NCBI GenBank assembly: GCA_944324465.1
Contig: CALUWI010000019.1
Span: 1 to 44,873 of the forward strand
DNA from: an uncultured Mucispirillum sp.
GTDB taxonomy: Bacteria > Chrysiogenota > Deferribacteres > Deferribacterales > Mucispirillaceae
Direction of reading: 5' to 3'
DNA: 44,873 nucleotides
Below the pieces are notes generated by a model. The model had not been told where the DNA came from. It ran no database searches and saw only the letters and a list, made by a program, of their open reading frames with translations. Both the position numbers and the translations under genes were made by a program. Positions 9,135 through 17,601 of the stretch are shown in pieces (positions within the stretch are counted from its first letter, which is position 1; each line of letters starts with the position of its first letter).

Positions 9135-9593
9135 ATGAGAAATATATTTATATTATTTAAAGTTTTTTTTATATGTATAATATTTGCTGGTATAAGCTAT
9201 GCAGAAAGTGGTGATAATGAAAGCCATGAAGATAAAGTGAAACATTCTATGTATGATATGTCTGTTATAGAAAAACAGCTTGAAGCATATAAAAAAGAAT
9301 ACGGGCAGTATCCAAAAACAGAAGATGGACTTGAAAATATCAAAAAATATAATGTAACAGTTATGCCAGACCATATTGTACCAAACAGATATTTAGAAGG
9401 CAACTCACCATATTCAAGAGCTATGAAGTGGGAAGGTTATAAATTCCCAAGGCCTGATTTAGTAGACGGCTGGGGCAGAAAATATGAATATAAAAGCAAT
9501 GGTGTAAAATATTCTATTCATTCTTATGGAGAAGACGGTGTTCAAGGCGGCGCAGGTGCTGGAGCAGATATTGTAATTTTCAGCAATAAATAA
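9135..9593 (+). CDS. Secreted GspG-like (type II secretion pseudopilin core) protein
   Basis: A 152-residue protein with an N-terminal signal peptide (hydrophobic run ending AGISYAES). Its body matches the globular part of GspG major pseudopilins: EAYKKEYGQYPKTEDGLEN, a WGRKYEYKSNG strand pair and YSIHSYGEDGVQGGAGAGAD, the calcium-binding C-terminal loop of that family. It has an ordinary signal peptide instead of the prepilin-peptidase motif (G-F-T-L-I-E) and long N-terminal helix of real pseudopilins, so it should be a soluble periplasmic or secreted protein. AGAGGTG precedes the ATG. No other secretion-system gene is nearby, and the function is unknown. Confidence 0.65.
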   Translation: MRNIFILFKVFFICIIFAGISYAESGDNESHEDKVKHSMYDMSVIEKQLEAYKKEYGQYPKTEDGLENIKKYNVTVMPDHIVPNRYLEGNSPYSRAMKWEGYKFPRPDLVDGWGRKYEYKSNGVKYSIHSYGEDGVQGGAGAGADIVIFSNK

Positions 9594-9653
9594 AGATATT
9601 TACCTGTAAAAAATAATACTTATAAAAAATATTAAATTTTTTTAAAAAAATGC

Positions 9654-9682
9654 TTGCATTATAAAAAAATATATAGTATAAA
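9654..9682 (+). promoter_or_regulatory. Promoter of the tRNA-Ser gene
   Basis: TTGCAT (9654-9659), a 17-bp spacer and TATAAA (9677-9682) place the transcription start about 5 bases before the mature tRNA. Confidence 0.6.
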
Positions 9683-9693
9683 GATATTCCCTT

Positions 9694-9781
9694 GGAGGAG
9701 TGGCCGAGTGGTTTAAGGCGGCGGTCTTGAAAACCGTTGTAGGTTAGTAGCCTACCGTGGGTTCGAATCCTACCTCCTCCG
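9694..9781 (+). tRNA. tRNA-Ser (anticodon UGA)
   Basis: An 88-nt cloverleaf. The acceptor stem GGAGGAG pairs with CTCCTCC, with discriminator G at 9781. The anticodon loop CTTGAAA contains TGA. A long variable arm (TAGGTTAGTAGCCTA) is typical of class II serine tRNAs, and the T-loop is GTTCGAATC. The 3' CCA is not encoded. It reads UCA and, by wobble, other UCN codons. No integrase gene or duplicated 3' end is visible nearby, so it shows no sign of use as an attachment site. Confidence 0.96.
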
Positions 9782-9785
9782 TTGC

Positions 9786-9817
9786 AAAAGCCCTAGTGTA
9801 AAAACTAGGGCTTTTTT
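9786..9817 (+). terminator. Terminator of the tRNA-Ser gene
   Basis: A perfect 12-bp stem, AAAAGCCCTAGT (9786-9797) with ACTAGGGCTTTT (9804-9815), plus a short loop and T-run, starts five bases after the tRNA. Confidence 0.85.
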
Positions 9818-10238
9818 GTTTGAACAGACAGGAAAAATATTTATTATTTTTGCTCATACAGCTGTTATTGTAAACAGAGATTAATGTCCTATAAAGACCA
9901 TCAAAAAGAGTATTATAACAGTATAATGGATATTATAAATTAAATAAAAAGAATAAGGTTATAATTATATAGTATTATATTTATACAGTTGTTTGAGAAG
10001 TAACACAAAATAGATTAATTATTTTTAATACAAGAATATATATATTTATACAGTCAGTATTTTTTATAACTCTCAACATTATCATTAAAATTTATAATCA
10101 GTATTTATTTCAATACAAATTATAAATATCATTAATATCTTTTTTGTATACTAAATGTTTATAAAAATTCTATTTTCCTATAATAATCTCTCAAATTTTA
10201 TTTTTTTATATATAAAAATAAAAAAAATGTTAAAAAAA
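9818..10238. other. Non-coding AT-rich spacer upstream of the nos operon
   Basis: I find no supported gene, RNA or repeat in these 420 bases. All frames are broken by frequent stops and composition is strongly A/T. Confidence 0.5.
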
Positions 10239-10280
10239 TTGATTTAAGTCAAGGAAATATTAATTTTAAATTTTTATAAT
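10239..10280 (+). promoter_or_regulatory. FNR/NnrR-type operator and class II promoter of the nos operon
   Basis: TTGATTTAAGTCAA (10239-10252) is the palindrome TTGA-N6-TCAA recognised by the FNR/CRP family, including anaerobic and NO-responsive regulators. A TATAAT follows at 10275-10280. A start site about 7 bases past it (near 10287) would put the operator centre at -41.5, the exact position for class II activation in which the regulator replaces the -35 element. No good -35 hexamer is present. The site predicts induction under low oxygen or by nitrogen oxides. Which family member binds cannot be told. Confidence 0.75.
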
Positions 10281-10312
10281 CAAACTTAGTTATAATTACA
10301 GGAGGTATGATA

Positions 10313-12982
10313 ATGCAAAAAGTCAGATATGTGGTATGCTTTTTTGTATTGGTTTCTGCATTTTTTGTTTTAGGAGGTTGCAGCAATAAAGAGCAGCCAA
10401 AACAATCTGCAGATAAGTCAGTAACACCTGCAGAAAAAACAGTGCAGGCATCAAAAGATGTTAATACTAATTCTTTGCAGGAAATTATGAAAGCTAGAAA
10501 TCTTACAGAAAAAGATATTTTAGCAGCGGCTAAAACTTACCAGCCTAGCGGCAGACATGATGAATTTATAGTATTTTCATCAGGTGGTCAGTCAGGACAG
10601 GTAATAGTTTATGGGGTACCATCTATGCGTATATATAAATACATAGGTGTATTTACTCCAGAACCATGGCAGGGGTACGGATATGACCAGGAGTCTAAAG
10701 CAGTGCTTGCTCAGGGTAAAATAAGGGGCAAAGATATCACTTGGGGCGATTCTCACCACCCAGCATTTACTGAGAAAAATGGTGAGTATATGGGAGATTA
10801 TCTTTTTATTAACGATAAAGCTAATCCTAGATTAGCAGTTATTAATCTGCATGATTTTGAAACTGTTCAAATTGTTTCAAATCCAGTAATCAAAAGTGAA
10901 CATGGTGGTGCTTTTGTAACTCCAAATACAGAATATATTATGGAAGCAAGCCAGTATGCAGCACCACTTGATAATAACTATTATCCAATAGAAGATTATC
11001 AAAACTCTTTCCGTGGTGCAGTGACTATGTGGAAGTTTGATTATGAAAAAGGTAGAATTGATGAAAAAGAATCATTAACATTAGAACTTCCTCCATATAT
11101 GCAGGATTTATCAGATGCTGGTAAAGGTTTATCTGATGGATGGGGCTTTATTAACTCATTTAATACAGAAATGTATACTGGTGGTGTTGAAAAAGGACTG
11201 CCTCCATTTGAAGCAGGTATGAGCCGTAATGATAATGACTATCTTCATGTATTTAACTGGAAAGTGATTGCTGAACTTGCAAAAGACCCAAAAAATTATA
11301 AAATGATTAATAATCATAGGGTCGTTACTATTGAAGCGGCAGTTAAAGCAAATGCTTTATTTTTAATACCAGAGCCAAAATCACCTCATGGTGTAGATGT
11401 TACTCCAGATGGCAGATATATTATTGTAGGTGGTAAACTGGATACTCATGCTTCAGTTTATGATTTTGAAAAAATTAAAAAATTAATAGACAGCAAAGAT
11501 TTTGCTGGTAAAGACCCATTTGGTATACCTGTTCTTGATATGAAAAAATCATTACACGGTCAAGTAGAACTTGGTCTTGGACCATTACACAGTACATTTA
11601 CAGAAAAAGATGGTGAAATTCTTACATCTTTATATGTAGACTCTCAGATTGTAAAATGGGATTATAAAAACTTAAAAGTTTTAGACCGTATTAATGTTCA
11701 TTATAACATTGGTCACCTTGATACAATGGAAGGTAAAAGTTCTAAACCAAAAGGCAGATATGCATTAGCTCTTGATAAATTATCAATAGATAGATTTAAT
11801 CCTGTTGGTCCACTTCATCCTCAAAACCATCAGTTAATAGATATTACAGGTCCAAAAATGGAACTTATTTATGATATGCCTATTCCATTAGGTGAACCTC
11901 ATGATGTTGTATCAATATCTGCAGATAAATTAAAACCACAGCCAACTTATGCTATGGGAACAAACAGCAGAACAGGCAAACAGCATGAAGGAATGACTCT
12001 TGCAGGTCAGGAAAGAGTAGAAAGAAATGGTAAAAATGTAAAAGTATATGCTACTCTTGTTCGTTCTCACATTGTACCTGAGCATATTGAAGTAAATAAA
12101 GGTGATAATGTTACAATTTATTTAACAAGCTTAGAAAGAGCACAGGACGAAACCCATGGTTTTGCTATTGATAATATGAATGTTCATGCTTCGGTAGAAC
12201 CAGGTAAAACTGTATCTGTAAATTTTATTGCTGACCAGGAAGGTGTATTTCCTTATTACTGTACAGAATTTTGTTCTGCACTTCACCTTGAAATGATGGG
12301 ATATCTTTTTGTAAAAGACCCTAATAAAAAATATGAAGATATTAAAAAAACTACACTTCAGAAATACACTCCAGAACAGCTTAAAGCAGAATATGATAAA
12401 ATCATAGCTACAAATAAAGCTACTGATGAAGTTATTCAATCTGTTGTTAAATATCTTACAGATAAAGGCTATGAAAAATATCCATCAATTAAAGCATTAG
12501 TAACAGATGCTCTTGACCAGTATGCAAATATTAAAGATACGAAAGCAAAAGCAGATGCTGCATACCAAAAAGGTGATATGGAACAAGCTATTTTATGGGA
12601 AAACCAAGTGTGGCAGTATATGGTTAAAACAGCAGATGTTGGTTTAAGAGCAAAAGCTCGTCTTGCAAGAGAGATTGCAACACCAATGTCAGCACAAGTC
12701 GCTCGTGGTGAAGAAGCATATTTAAAAGGTGGATGTAATGGTTGTCATGTAATTGGACAGGTAAGTTCTGGTCCAGATTTAACTGGTGCATTATATAGAA
12801 CAAGTGAACAGTGGGTATTTGAATTTATTAAAGACCCTGCATCAAAATATAATGAAGAATACGTTGTTGATTTAATAAATTATTTCAACCTGCGTATGCC
12901 TAACCAGCATATGACTGATCAGGAAATCTATGACATGATTGAATACATGAAATGGATTGATGAAAATGCTGAATTATTCTAA
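10313..12982 (+). CDS. nosZ: Nitrous-oxide reductase, clade II, with C-terminal cytochrome c domain (cNosZ)
   Basis: Reduces N2O to N2 in the periplasm, the last step of denitrification. Start: GGAGG at 10301-10305 sits only one base from ATG 10307 but seven from ATG 10313, so the latter is used. It has a Sec lipoprotein signal (FFVLGGC), not the twin-arginine signal of clade I enzymes. A seven-bladed propeller with the CuZ-site histidines (for example DSHHPAF, SPHGVD, GHLDT, EPHDV) fills the middle. The CuA domain carries Cys650 and Cys654 in YCTEFCSALHLEMMG. A monohaem c domain follows, with CNGCH at 808-812 and a methionine-rich distal segment. At 890 residues it is about 230 longer than clade I NosZ because of this domain, as in Wolinella. 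It heads a ten-gene operon. Confidence 0.97.
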   Translation: MQKVRYVVCFFVLVSAFFVLGGCSNKEQPKQSADKSVTPAEKTVQASKDVNTNSLQEIMKARNLTEKDILAAAKTYQPSGRHDEFIVFSSGGQSGQVIVYGVPSMRIYKYIGVFTPEPWQGYGYDQESKAVLAQGKIRGKDITWGDSHHPAFTEKNGEYMGDYLFINDKANPRLAVINLHDFETVQIVSNPVIKSEHGGAFVTPNTEYIMEASQYAAPLDNNYYPIEDYQNSFRGAVTMWKFDYEKGRIDEKESLTLELPPYMQDLSDAGKGLSDGWGFINSFNTEMYTGGVEKGLPPFEAGMSRNDNDYLHVFNWKVIAELAKDPKNYKMINNHRVVTIEAAVKANALFLIPEPKSPHGVDVTPDGRYIIVGGKLDTHASVYDFEKIKKLIDSKDFAGKDPFGIPVLDMKKSLHGQVELGLGPLHSTFTEKDGEILTSLYVDSQIVKWDYKNLKVLDRINVHYNIGHLDTMEGKSSKPKGRYALALDKLSIDRFNPVGPLHPQNHQLIDITGPKMELIYDMPIPLGEPHDVVSISADKLKPQPTYAMGTNSRTGKQHEGMTLAGQERVERNGKNVKVYATLVRSHIVPEHIEVNKGDNVTIYLTSLERAQDETHGFAIDNMNVHASVEPGKTVSVNFIADQEGVFPYYCTEFCSALHLEMMGYLFVKDPNKKYEDIKKTTLQKYTPEQLKAEYDKIIATNKATDEVIQSVVKYLTDKGYEKYPSIKALVTDALDQYANIKDTKAKADAAYQKGDMEQAILWENQVWQYMVKTADVGLRAKARLAREIATPMSAQVARGEEAYLKGGCNGCHVIGQVSSGPDLTGALYRTSEQWVFEFIKDPASKYNEEYVVDLINYFNLRMPNQHMTDQEIYDMIEYMKWIDENAELF

Positions 12983-12998
12983 ATCAGCATAATATAAA

Positions 12999-13036
12999 AT
13001 ACCAGAAAGGTCTCTCCTCTTATGCCTTTCTGGTAT
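12999..13036 (+). promoter_or_regulatory. Perfect 12-bp intergenic hairpin between nosZ and nosB
   Basis: ATACCAGAAAGG (12999-13010) pairs completely with CCTTTCTGGTAT (13025-13036) around a 14-base loop, 16 bases after the nosZ stop. No U-run follows; the next bases are AATAATTT. An mRNA processing or stabilising stem that raises nosZ relative to downstream genes is more likely than a full terminator. An ATG at 13022 overlaps the 3' arm and is not a plausible start. Confidence 0.65.
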
Positions 13037-13057
13037 AATAATTTATATAGGTGTGTT

Positions 13058-13840
13058 ATGGGTAAAAAAGTTTCAAAATCAAATATATTTGCAGGTATAG
13101 CAGCTATAATATTATTTTTTGCATTTACTCTCCCGATGGTTGTTTTTTATAATGTGCCAAATAAAATACAAAATAACAGAATTGAAGATATTCCAGCGTT
13201 TGTTTATCCTTTATGGAATTTATATGAAACAGGAAGATATTTAAGCCCTTATACACCAAAAGGGGCAGAAAGAGATTTGAAAAAAATGATAGAATTAAAG
13301 GGCGAAGTTGGTATGATGAGTACACCAGTATGGTTTGTCTCTCTTGAAGCACCAAACTATCCTAAAGCAGCATTCCCTGATGGTATTCCAGTATATTTTC
13401 ATTTAGATGGTTATTCTGGAGATGTACATGAAATGAATACTATTAACCACTTTATAGGAATGTATCCTATGGAAGCAGGTGCACAACTTGAAAGAAAGAT
13501 TTCTCCATTTTTAATGCTTTTAGTTTCTGTTCTTATGGTAATATTTCTTGTATATAAAGGTAAATTTTCTCCATTATTAATGGCAGTGCCAGCATTAATT
13601 CCTGCAGGATTTTTTGCTGTTTATTCTGGGTGGCTTTATTGGTATGGGCACAATCTTCAAGAATGGGGTATGTTTAAAGTAAAACCATTTATGCCAACAG
13701 CATTAGGTGATGGTAAAGTTGCTCAATTTACTACTCATTCATATCCTACAATTGGTTTTTATCTGCTTTTGATTGTAGCAGTGTTAAGTATTTTAGCAAT
13801 ACTTGCAAGAATTAAAGAAAATAAAGAGCATAATAAATAA
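13058..13840 (+). CDS. nosB: NosB, membrane protein of clade II nos operons
   Basis: About 260 residues, starting at ATG 13058 after AGGTG. An upstream in-frame ATG at 13022 lies in the hairpin and is rejected. There is one N-terminal membrane helix (IFAGIAAIILFFAFTLPMVV) and three more after residue 150 (around SPFLMLLVSVLMVIFLVYKG, PLLMAVPALIPAGFFAVYSG and the C-terminal FYLLLIVAVLSILAILAR), with an extracytoplasmic region of about 115 residues between the first and second. NosB directly follows nosZ in clade II clusters. Its exact role (assembly or electron transfer) is not established. Identity here rests on position, length and topology. Confidence 0.8.
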   Translation: MGKKVSKSNIFAGIAAIILFFAFTLPMVVFYNVPNKIQNNRIEDIPAFVYPLWNLYETGRYLSPYTPKGAERDLKKMIELKGEVGMMSTPVWFVSLEAPNYPKAAFPDGIPVYFHLDGYSGDVHEMNTINHFIGMYPMEAGAQLERKISPFLMLLVSVLMVIFLVYKGKFSPLLMAVPALIPAGFFAVYSGWLYWYGHNLQEWGMFKVKPFMPTALGDGKVAQFTTHSYPTIGFYLLLIVAVLSILAILARIKENKEHNK

Positions 13841-15087
13841 TGAAAAAAACATCTGTATTATTAATAACAATTTTTGTGTTTATACCTTTTGCGGCTTTTT
13901 GTTCAGAATTGCAGAACGCAATAGATAGTGCGAAAGAGGGGGCCACTATATTATTAAGTGATGGAGTGTATGAAGGTCCTGTTGTGATTAATAAACCCTT
14001 AACAATTCGCGGAAGTGGTAAAAAAGCATACATAAAAGGAAATGGCAAAGGAAGTGTTATAACAGTTAATGCAGGATACTCTGTTATAGAGAATATACAT
14101 ATATTAGGCAGTGGAGAAAGCCATGAAAGTATTGATTCATGTGTATATGTTAAAAATGCAGATGGAGTAAAAGTATTAAATAATACAATTTCTGACTGTC
14201 TTTTTGGGGTTAATTTTGAAGGTTCTAACAGAGGGTTAATAGAAAATAATACTATTAGTTCTAAAAAAGTAAGTTTAGGTTTGCGTGGAGATGGAATCAG
14301 GCTTTGGTACAGCCATTCTAATATTATTAGAAGAAATACCATGGATAAAATCAGAGATATGGTTTACTGGTATTCTTCTGCTAACAGGATAGAATATAAT
14401 AAGATTACTAATTCAAGATATTCTGTTCATTTTATGTATGCAGACAGAAATACTGTAACTGGCAATTATTTTAAAAATAATTCTGTCGGTGTATTTTTTA
14501 TGTACTGTTCAGGAAGTCGTTTAGAATATAATACAATAACAAGTGCTTCTGGTGCGTTTGGTATAGGTATTGGTTTAAAAGATGCTTCAGATACATATAT
14601 ATCAGATAATTTGATTATGTATAATGGCAGAGGATTTTATACAGACCAGTCTCCAAATAAGCCGGGAACAATTAATAGAATAAGGCGCAATAAGGTCTAT
14701 TATAATACAATAGGTATTCAGCTTCATGGCACGATACTGCCTACAATATATGAAGATAATGTATTTCTTGGCAATATTGATACTATAGTGAATGATACAC
14801 CTAATTCAAAACTGCAGATAAATCAGTGGAATGGAAATTACTGGGATGAATATGAAGGTTTTGACAGAGATAAAAATGGTTATGGGGATATTCCATTTGA
14901 ATATTATGTATATACTGACAGAATGATGCAGTATATACCATCAGTAAAATTTTTCTATGGTTCACCAGTTATCAGCATAGTTAATTTTTTATCAAGACTG
15001 ATACCTTTTTCAGAGCCTGTTGTAATAGCTGTAGATGAACGACCACTTATGCGTTCTATAATAGATGAGAGAGAAAATGAAAATTAA
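13840..15087 (+). CDS. nosD: NosD, periplasmic copper-maturation protein
   Basis: A 415-residue protein with a Sec signal peptide (KKTSVLLITIFVFIPFAAFC) followed by a right-handed beta-helix built from repeats of the type 'N-x-I-x2-N-x-I-x-D/N' (NNTISDCLFGVNF, NNTISSKK, YNKITNSRYSVHFMYADRN). The C-terminal QWNGNYWDEYEGFD-DKNGYGDIP block is diagnostic of NosD. It works with the NosFY ABC transporter to deliver sulfur and copper for the CuZ cluster of NosZ. The start overlaps the nosB stop by one base (TAATG), so it is translationally coupled. Confidence 0.95.
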   Translation: MKKTSVLLITIFVFIPFAAFCSELQNAIDSAKEGATILLSDGVYEGPVVINKPLTIRGSGKKAYIKGNGKGSVITVNAGYSVIENIHILGSGESHESIDSCVYVKNADGVKVLNNTISDCLFGVNFEGSNRGLIENNTISSKKVSLGLRGDGIRLWYSHSNIIRRNTMDKIRDMVYWYSSANRIEYNKITNSRYSVHFMYADRNTVTGNYFKNNSVGVFFMYCSGSRLEYNTITSASGAFGIGIGLKDASDTYISDNLIMYNGRGFYTDQSPNKPGTINRIRRNKVYYNTIGIQLHGTILPTIYEDNVFLGNIDTIVNDTPNSKLQINQWNGNYWDEYEGFDRDKNGYGDIPFEYYVYTDRMMQYIPSVKFFYGSPVISIVNFLSRLIPFSEPVVIAVDERPLMRSIIDERENEN

Positions 15088-15760
15088 TAGAAGAGATACT
15101 GTTAAATATGGAGTTTTAACGATAGCTGGCTGTGCAATGGCAGGTTTTGGTGGTCAGTTAAAAAAATATTCTGCTGATAATTTTACTGGCATTAGACCAC
15201 CTGGAGCAGTAGAAGAAAATTCATTTCAGCATTTATGTATTAAATGCGGGCAGTGTGTTCAGGTATGTCCATATCATGCTGTAAGTTTGAAAGATATTAC
15301 TGCAGGAATTGATATTGGTACTCCTGCAATTTATCCAGAATTAAGGGGATGTTATTTATGTGATTTACTGCCATGTGTATTAGCATGTCCATCTGGAGCA
15401 TTAAACCATGAAATTTCTGATGCACATGATGTAAAAATGGCAGAAATTACTGTATCAAATAAAGAGAATTGTTTTGGATTAACAAATATAACAGTATCAG
15501 AAGAAAATGTATTGAAGATAGCAGCTCATGGCGTAAAATCTCCAGTTGAAAAGGAACTGGTAGAAAAATTAAAATTAACAATAGGACAGCAGTGTAAAAT
15601 ATGCAGCGACTTCTGTCCATATCCCGAAAAAGAGCAGGCTGTAAAATTTATTGAAACAGATAATGGATATTATCCAGAAATACAGCAAAAATGTGCAGGT
15701 TGTGGTGTATGTATTGAATTATGCCCTGCTGGTAATGTATTTAGTTATAAAAAAATATAA
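15077..15760 (+). CDS. nosG: NosG, NapG-like ferredoxin with four [4Fe-4S] motifs
   Basis: About 227 residues. Two in-frame ATGs exist (15065 and 15077). The second gives the typical NapG-like start MKINRRDTVKYGVLTIAGC and has GAGAGAG upstream, so I use it. An RR-containing signal followed by a hydrophobic stretch suggests Tat export. Four Fe-S sites follow: CIKCGQCVQVCPY, CYLCDLLPCVLACPSG, CKICSDFCPY and CAGCGVCIELCPAG. With NosH it forms the predicted quinol-oxidising module that sends electrons to NosZ, analogous to NapGH. It overlaps the 3' end of nosD. Confidence 0.93.
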   Translation: MKINRRDTVKYGVLTIAGCAMAGFGGQLKKYSADNFTGIRPPGAVEENSFQHLCIKCGQCVQVCPYHAVSLKDITAGIDIGTPAIYPELRGCYLCDLLPCVLACPSGALNHEISDAHDVKMAEITVSNKENCFGLTNITVSEENVLKIAAHGVKSPVEKELVEKLKLTIGQQCKICSDFCPYPEKEQAVKFIETDNGYYPEIQQKCAGCGVCIELCPAGNVFSYKKI

Positions 15761-15772
15761 CAAGAGGTTAAA

Positions 15773-16327
15773 ATGAAATATTTGTTTTTAATATTATGTA
15801 TTTGTATTACAGCATGCTTTAGCGAAAAGGTAGATGATGAAAAAAATATACCTGAAACAGCTGGAAAGATTACTGTATTAGATGGTGGTGTTTCTCCAGA
15901 TAACAACAGCAGTAAAATAAATCAGTTTATTGGTTATAATATGGTGGGAGAATACCGAGTGAATTATGCTCCAGACGGCAGGGAAACACCTGTAACAAAA
16001 GAGATAGGTGCTCATGTAGTAGTTCGTAATACGCCATATTCTTCTATTCATAAATCGCTTCTTATGAAAAGATTAAGTAAAGAATTTATTGTAAAATGTT
16101 CTGCATGCCATGATGATTATGGTAATGGAGTTATTGGACCATCGCTGCTAACAAAAACAGGCGATGAAATATATAATATGATAGCTGCATATAAAACCAA
16201 TAAAGAAAAAAATGAATTAATGCGTAGGCTGGTGCAGACTATGGATGATAATGAAATTAGATTTATTGCTGATGATATTGCAAAATTTAATAAAGAAGTC
16301 AGGGAGGAAGCTGATAATGAAAAATAA
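15773..16327 (+). CDS. nosC1: NosC1, monohaem cytochrome c lipoprotein
   Basis: 184 residues, starting 12 bases after nosG with AGAGG before the ATG. The lipoprotein signal ends CICITACFS. One haem-binding motif, CSACHDDYGNG, lies in the C-terminal half and is followed by GPSLLTKTGDEIYNMI, a common small c-type cytochrome pattern. It is a predicted periplasmic electron carrier between NosGH and the haem domain of NosZ. The N-terminal 90 residues are not recognised. Confidence 0.88.
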   Translation: MKYLFLILCICITACFSEKVDDEKNIPETAGKITVLDGGVSPDNNSSKINQFIGYNMVGEYRVNYAPDGRETPVTKEIGAHVVVRNTPYSSIHKSLLMKRLSKEFIVKCSACHDDYGNGVIGPSLLTKTGDEIYNMIAAYKTNKEKNELMRRLVQTMDDNEIRFIADDIAKFNKEVREEADNEK

Positions 16328-16769
16328 AATAATTATTGTTGTTGTAACTTTAACAGCACTGCTTATTGCTGGATATATGTTTTCAATGATGAAAGGTAAT
16401 GAAAGTAACACAATCACAATAGAAAATGATAAAGCTGATGTTAATAATATAGAAAATCAAATTCAAACATCAGAAATTAATAAAAATGATTCAGATAATA
16501 CTGAAAAGAAATTAAAAGAGTATCAGAAGAATATAAATAATAATAAATTAAGCAGGCTTTATATTGTCAAATGTGCAGCATGTCATGGTAAAGATGGAAA
16601 AGGGATTATTGGGCTTCCAATTACAGGTAAAAGTTATGATTATAATTATGAAGCACTTTTAAAGTATAAAAATGGTCAAGTTAAAAATTCATTAATGAAA
16701 GGTCTTTTGGAAAATACACCAGATGATGAATTAAAAGCACTTGCAGAAGAAATATCAAGATTTGAGTAA
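16317..16769 (+). CDS. nosC2: NosC2, membrane-anchored monohaem cytochrome c
   Basis: 150 residues from ATG 16317, which has AGGGAGG nine bases upstream and overlaps the end of nosC1 by 11 bases. The frame is open further upstream but only within nosC1. One N-terminal membrane anchor (IIIVVVTLTALLIAGYMF), an Asn/Asp-rich linker of about 60 residues, then the haem motif CAACHGKDGKG. It is a paralogue of NosC1 in its C-terminal half and is predicted to relay electrons in the periplasm. Confidence 0.88.
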   Translation: MKNKIIIVVVTLTALLIAGYMFSMMKGNESNTITIENDKADVNNIENQIQTSEINKNDSDNTEKKLKEYQKNINNNKLSRLYIVKCAACHGKDGKGIIGLPITGKSYDYNYEALLKYKNGQVKNSLMKGLLENTPDDELKALAEEISRFE

Positions 16770-16774
16770 TAATT

Positions 16775-17593
16775 ATGAGTGAGAAAAAACGAATATTTAA
16801 AATTTTACATTTCAGAATAATAACTGTTGTTGGTATATCATTGTTTTTTGTATTATCTTTTAAAGCAGATATACAAGTATTAGAAGGTTCTATTTCTGGT
16901 TCACGCATGATAGGGCTTCATTTAACAGACCCTTTTATAGCTTTAGAAGTATTATTAACTAACCATAGTTTACCTGTAAATTTGATTATTGGAACTGTTA
17001 CAATTTTACTTTTTTATTTTATATTTGGTGGCAGAATATTTTGTTCTTGGGTATGTCCTTACGGTCTTGTGAGTGAATTTGTTAATTATATTCATAATAA
17101 AATGATTTCTAAACATGTTATTAAAAAAAGAGAAATTAATTTTAATAAATATTTCTTTTTGATATTTTGGGTTATTCTGTCTTTAATAACAGGAACATTA
17201 TTTTTCGAGATGTTTAATGTTGTTGGCATTATGAGCAGAATGATAATTTATGGAGTATCATTTGCTTCTATTTTTGTTGTATTAATGCTTATAATAGAAT
17301 TATTTTTAGGCAGATTTTGGTGTAGAGGAATATGTCCTATAGGAACAGTATATGGGCTTCTTTCTTATATTTCTTTAGGAAAAATTAAATGGATAAAAGG
17401 CAGCTGCACACACTGTAATAAATGTATTACTGCATGTTATGATAATCGAATTTTATCAAATGTTATTGATAATAGAGATAATATTTCAGAAATATTAATA
17501 AAAAATACTGGCTGTAATATGTGTTTAAGATGTATGGACAGCTGTTCTTCAGGCTCTTTTAAATATGAAAATAAAATAAAAAAAATTATATAG
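16775..17593 (+). CDS. nosH: NosH, NapH-like membrane ferredoxin (quinol oxidation)
   Basis: 272 residues with about five membrane helices. Two CxxxCP motifs (CSWVCPYG and CRGICPIG) sit at helix ends, as in NapH, and the C-terminal cytoplasmic domain carries two [4Fe-4S] sites, CTHCNKCITAC and CNMCLRCMDSC. It is the membrane partner of NosG in oxidising menaquinol for N2O reduction. Clade I NosR is absent, and NosGH is its likely functional replacement. It starts six bases after nosC2. Confidence 0.93.
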   Translation: MSEKKRIFKILHFRIITVVGISLFFVLSFKADIQVLEGSISGSRMIGLHLTDPFIALEVLLTNHSLPVNLIIGTVTILLFYFIFGGRIFCSWVCPYGLVSEFVNYIHNKMISKHVIKKREINFNKYFFLIFWVILSLITGTLFFEMFNVVGIMSRMIIYGVSFASIFVVLMLIIELFLGRFWCRGICPIGTVYGLLSYISLGKIKWIKGSCTHCNKCITACYDNRILSNVIDNRDNISEILIKNTGCNMCLRCMDSCSSGSFKYENKIKKII

Positions 17594-17601
17594 GGTCTTT
17601 T

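Noticed and set aside
9694-9817. tRNA-Ser as the attachment site of a genomic island carrying nos
   Set aside because: No integrase gene and no second copy of the tRNA 3' end were found in the window; the tRNA has its own terminator.
13022-13057. Upstream start for nosB at ATG 13022
   Set aside because: The codon lies in the 3' arm of a perfect hairpin without a ribosome binding site; ATG 13058 has AGGTG upstream.
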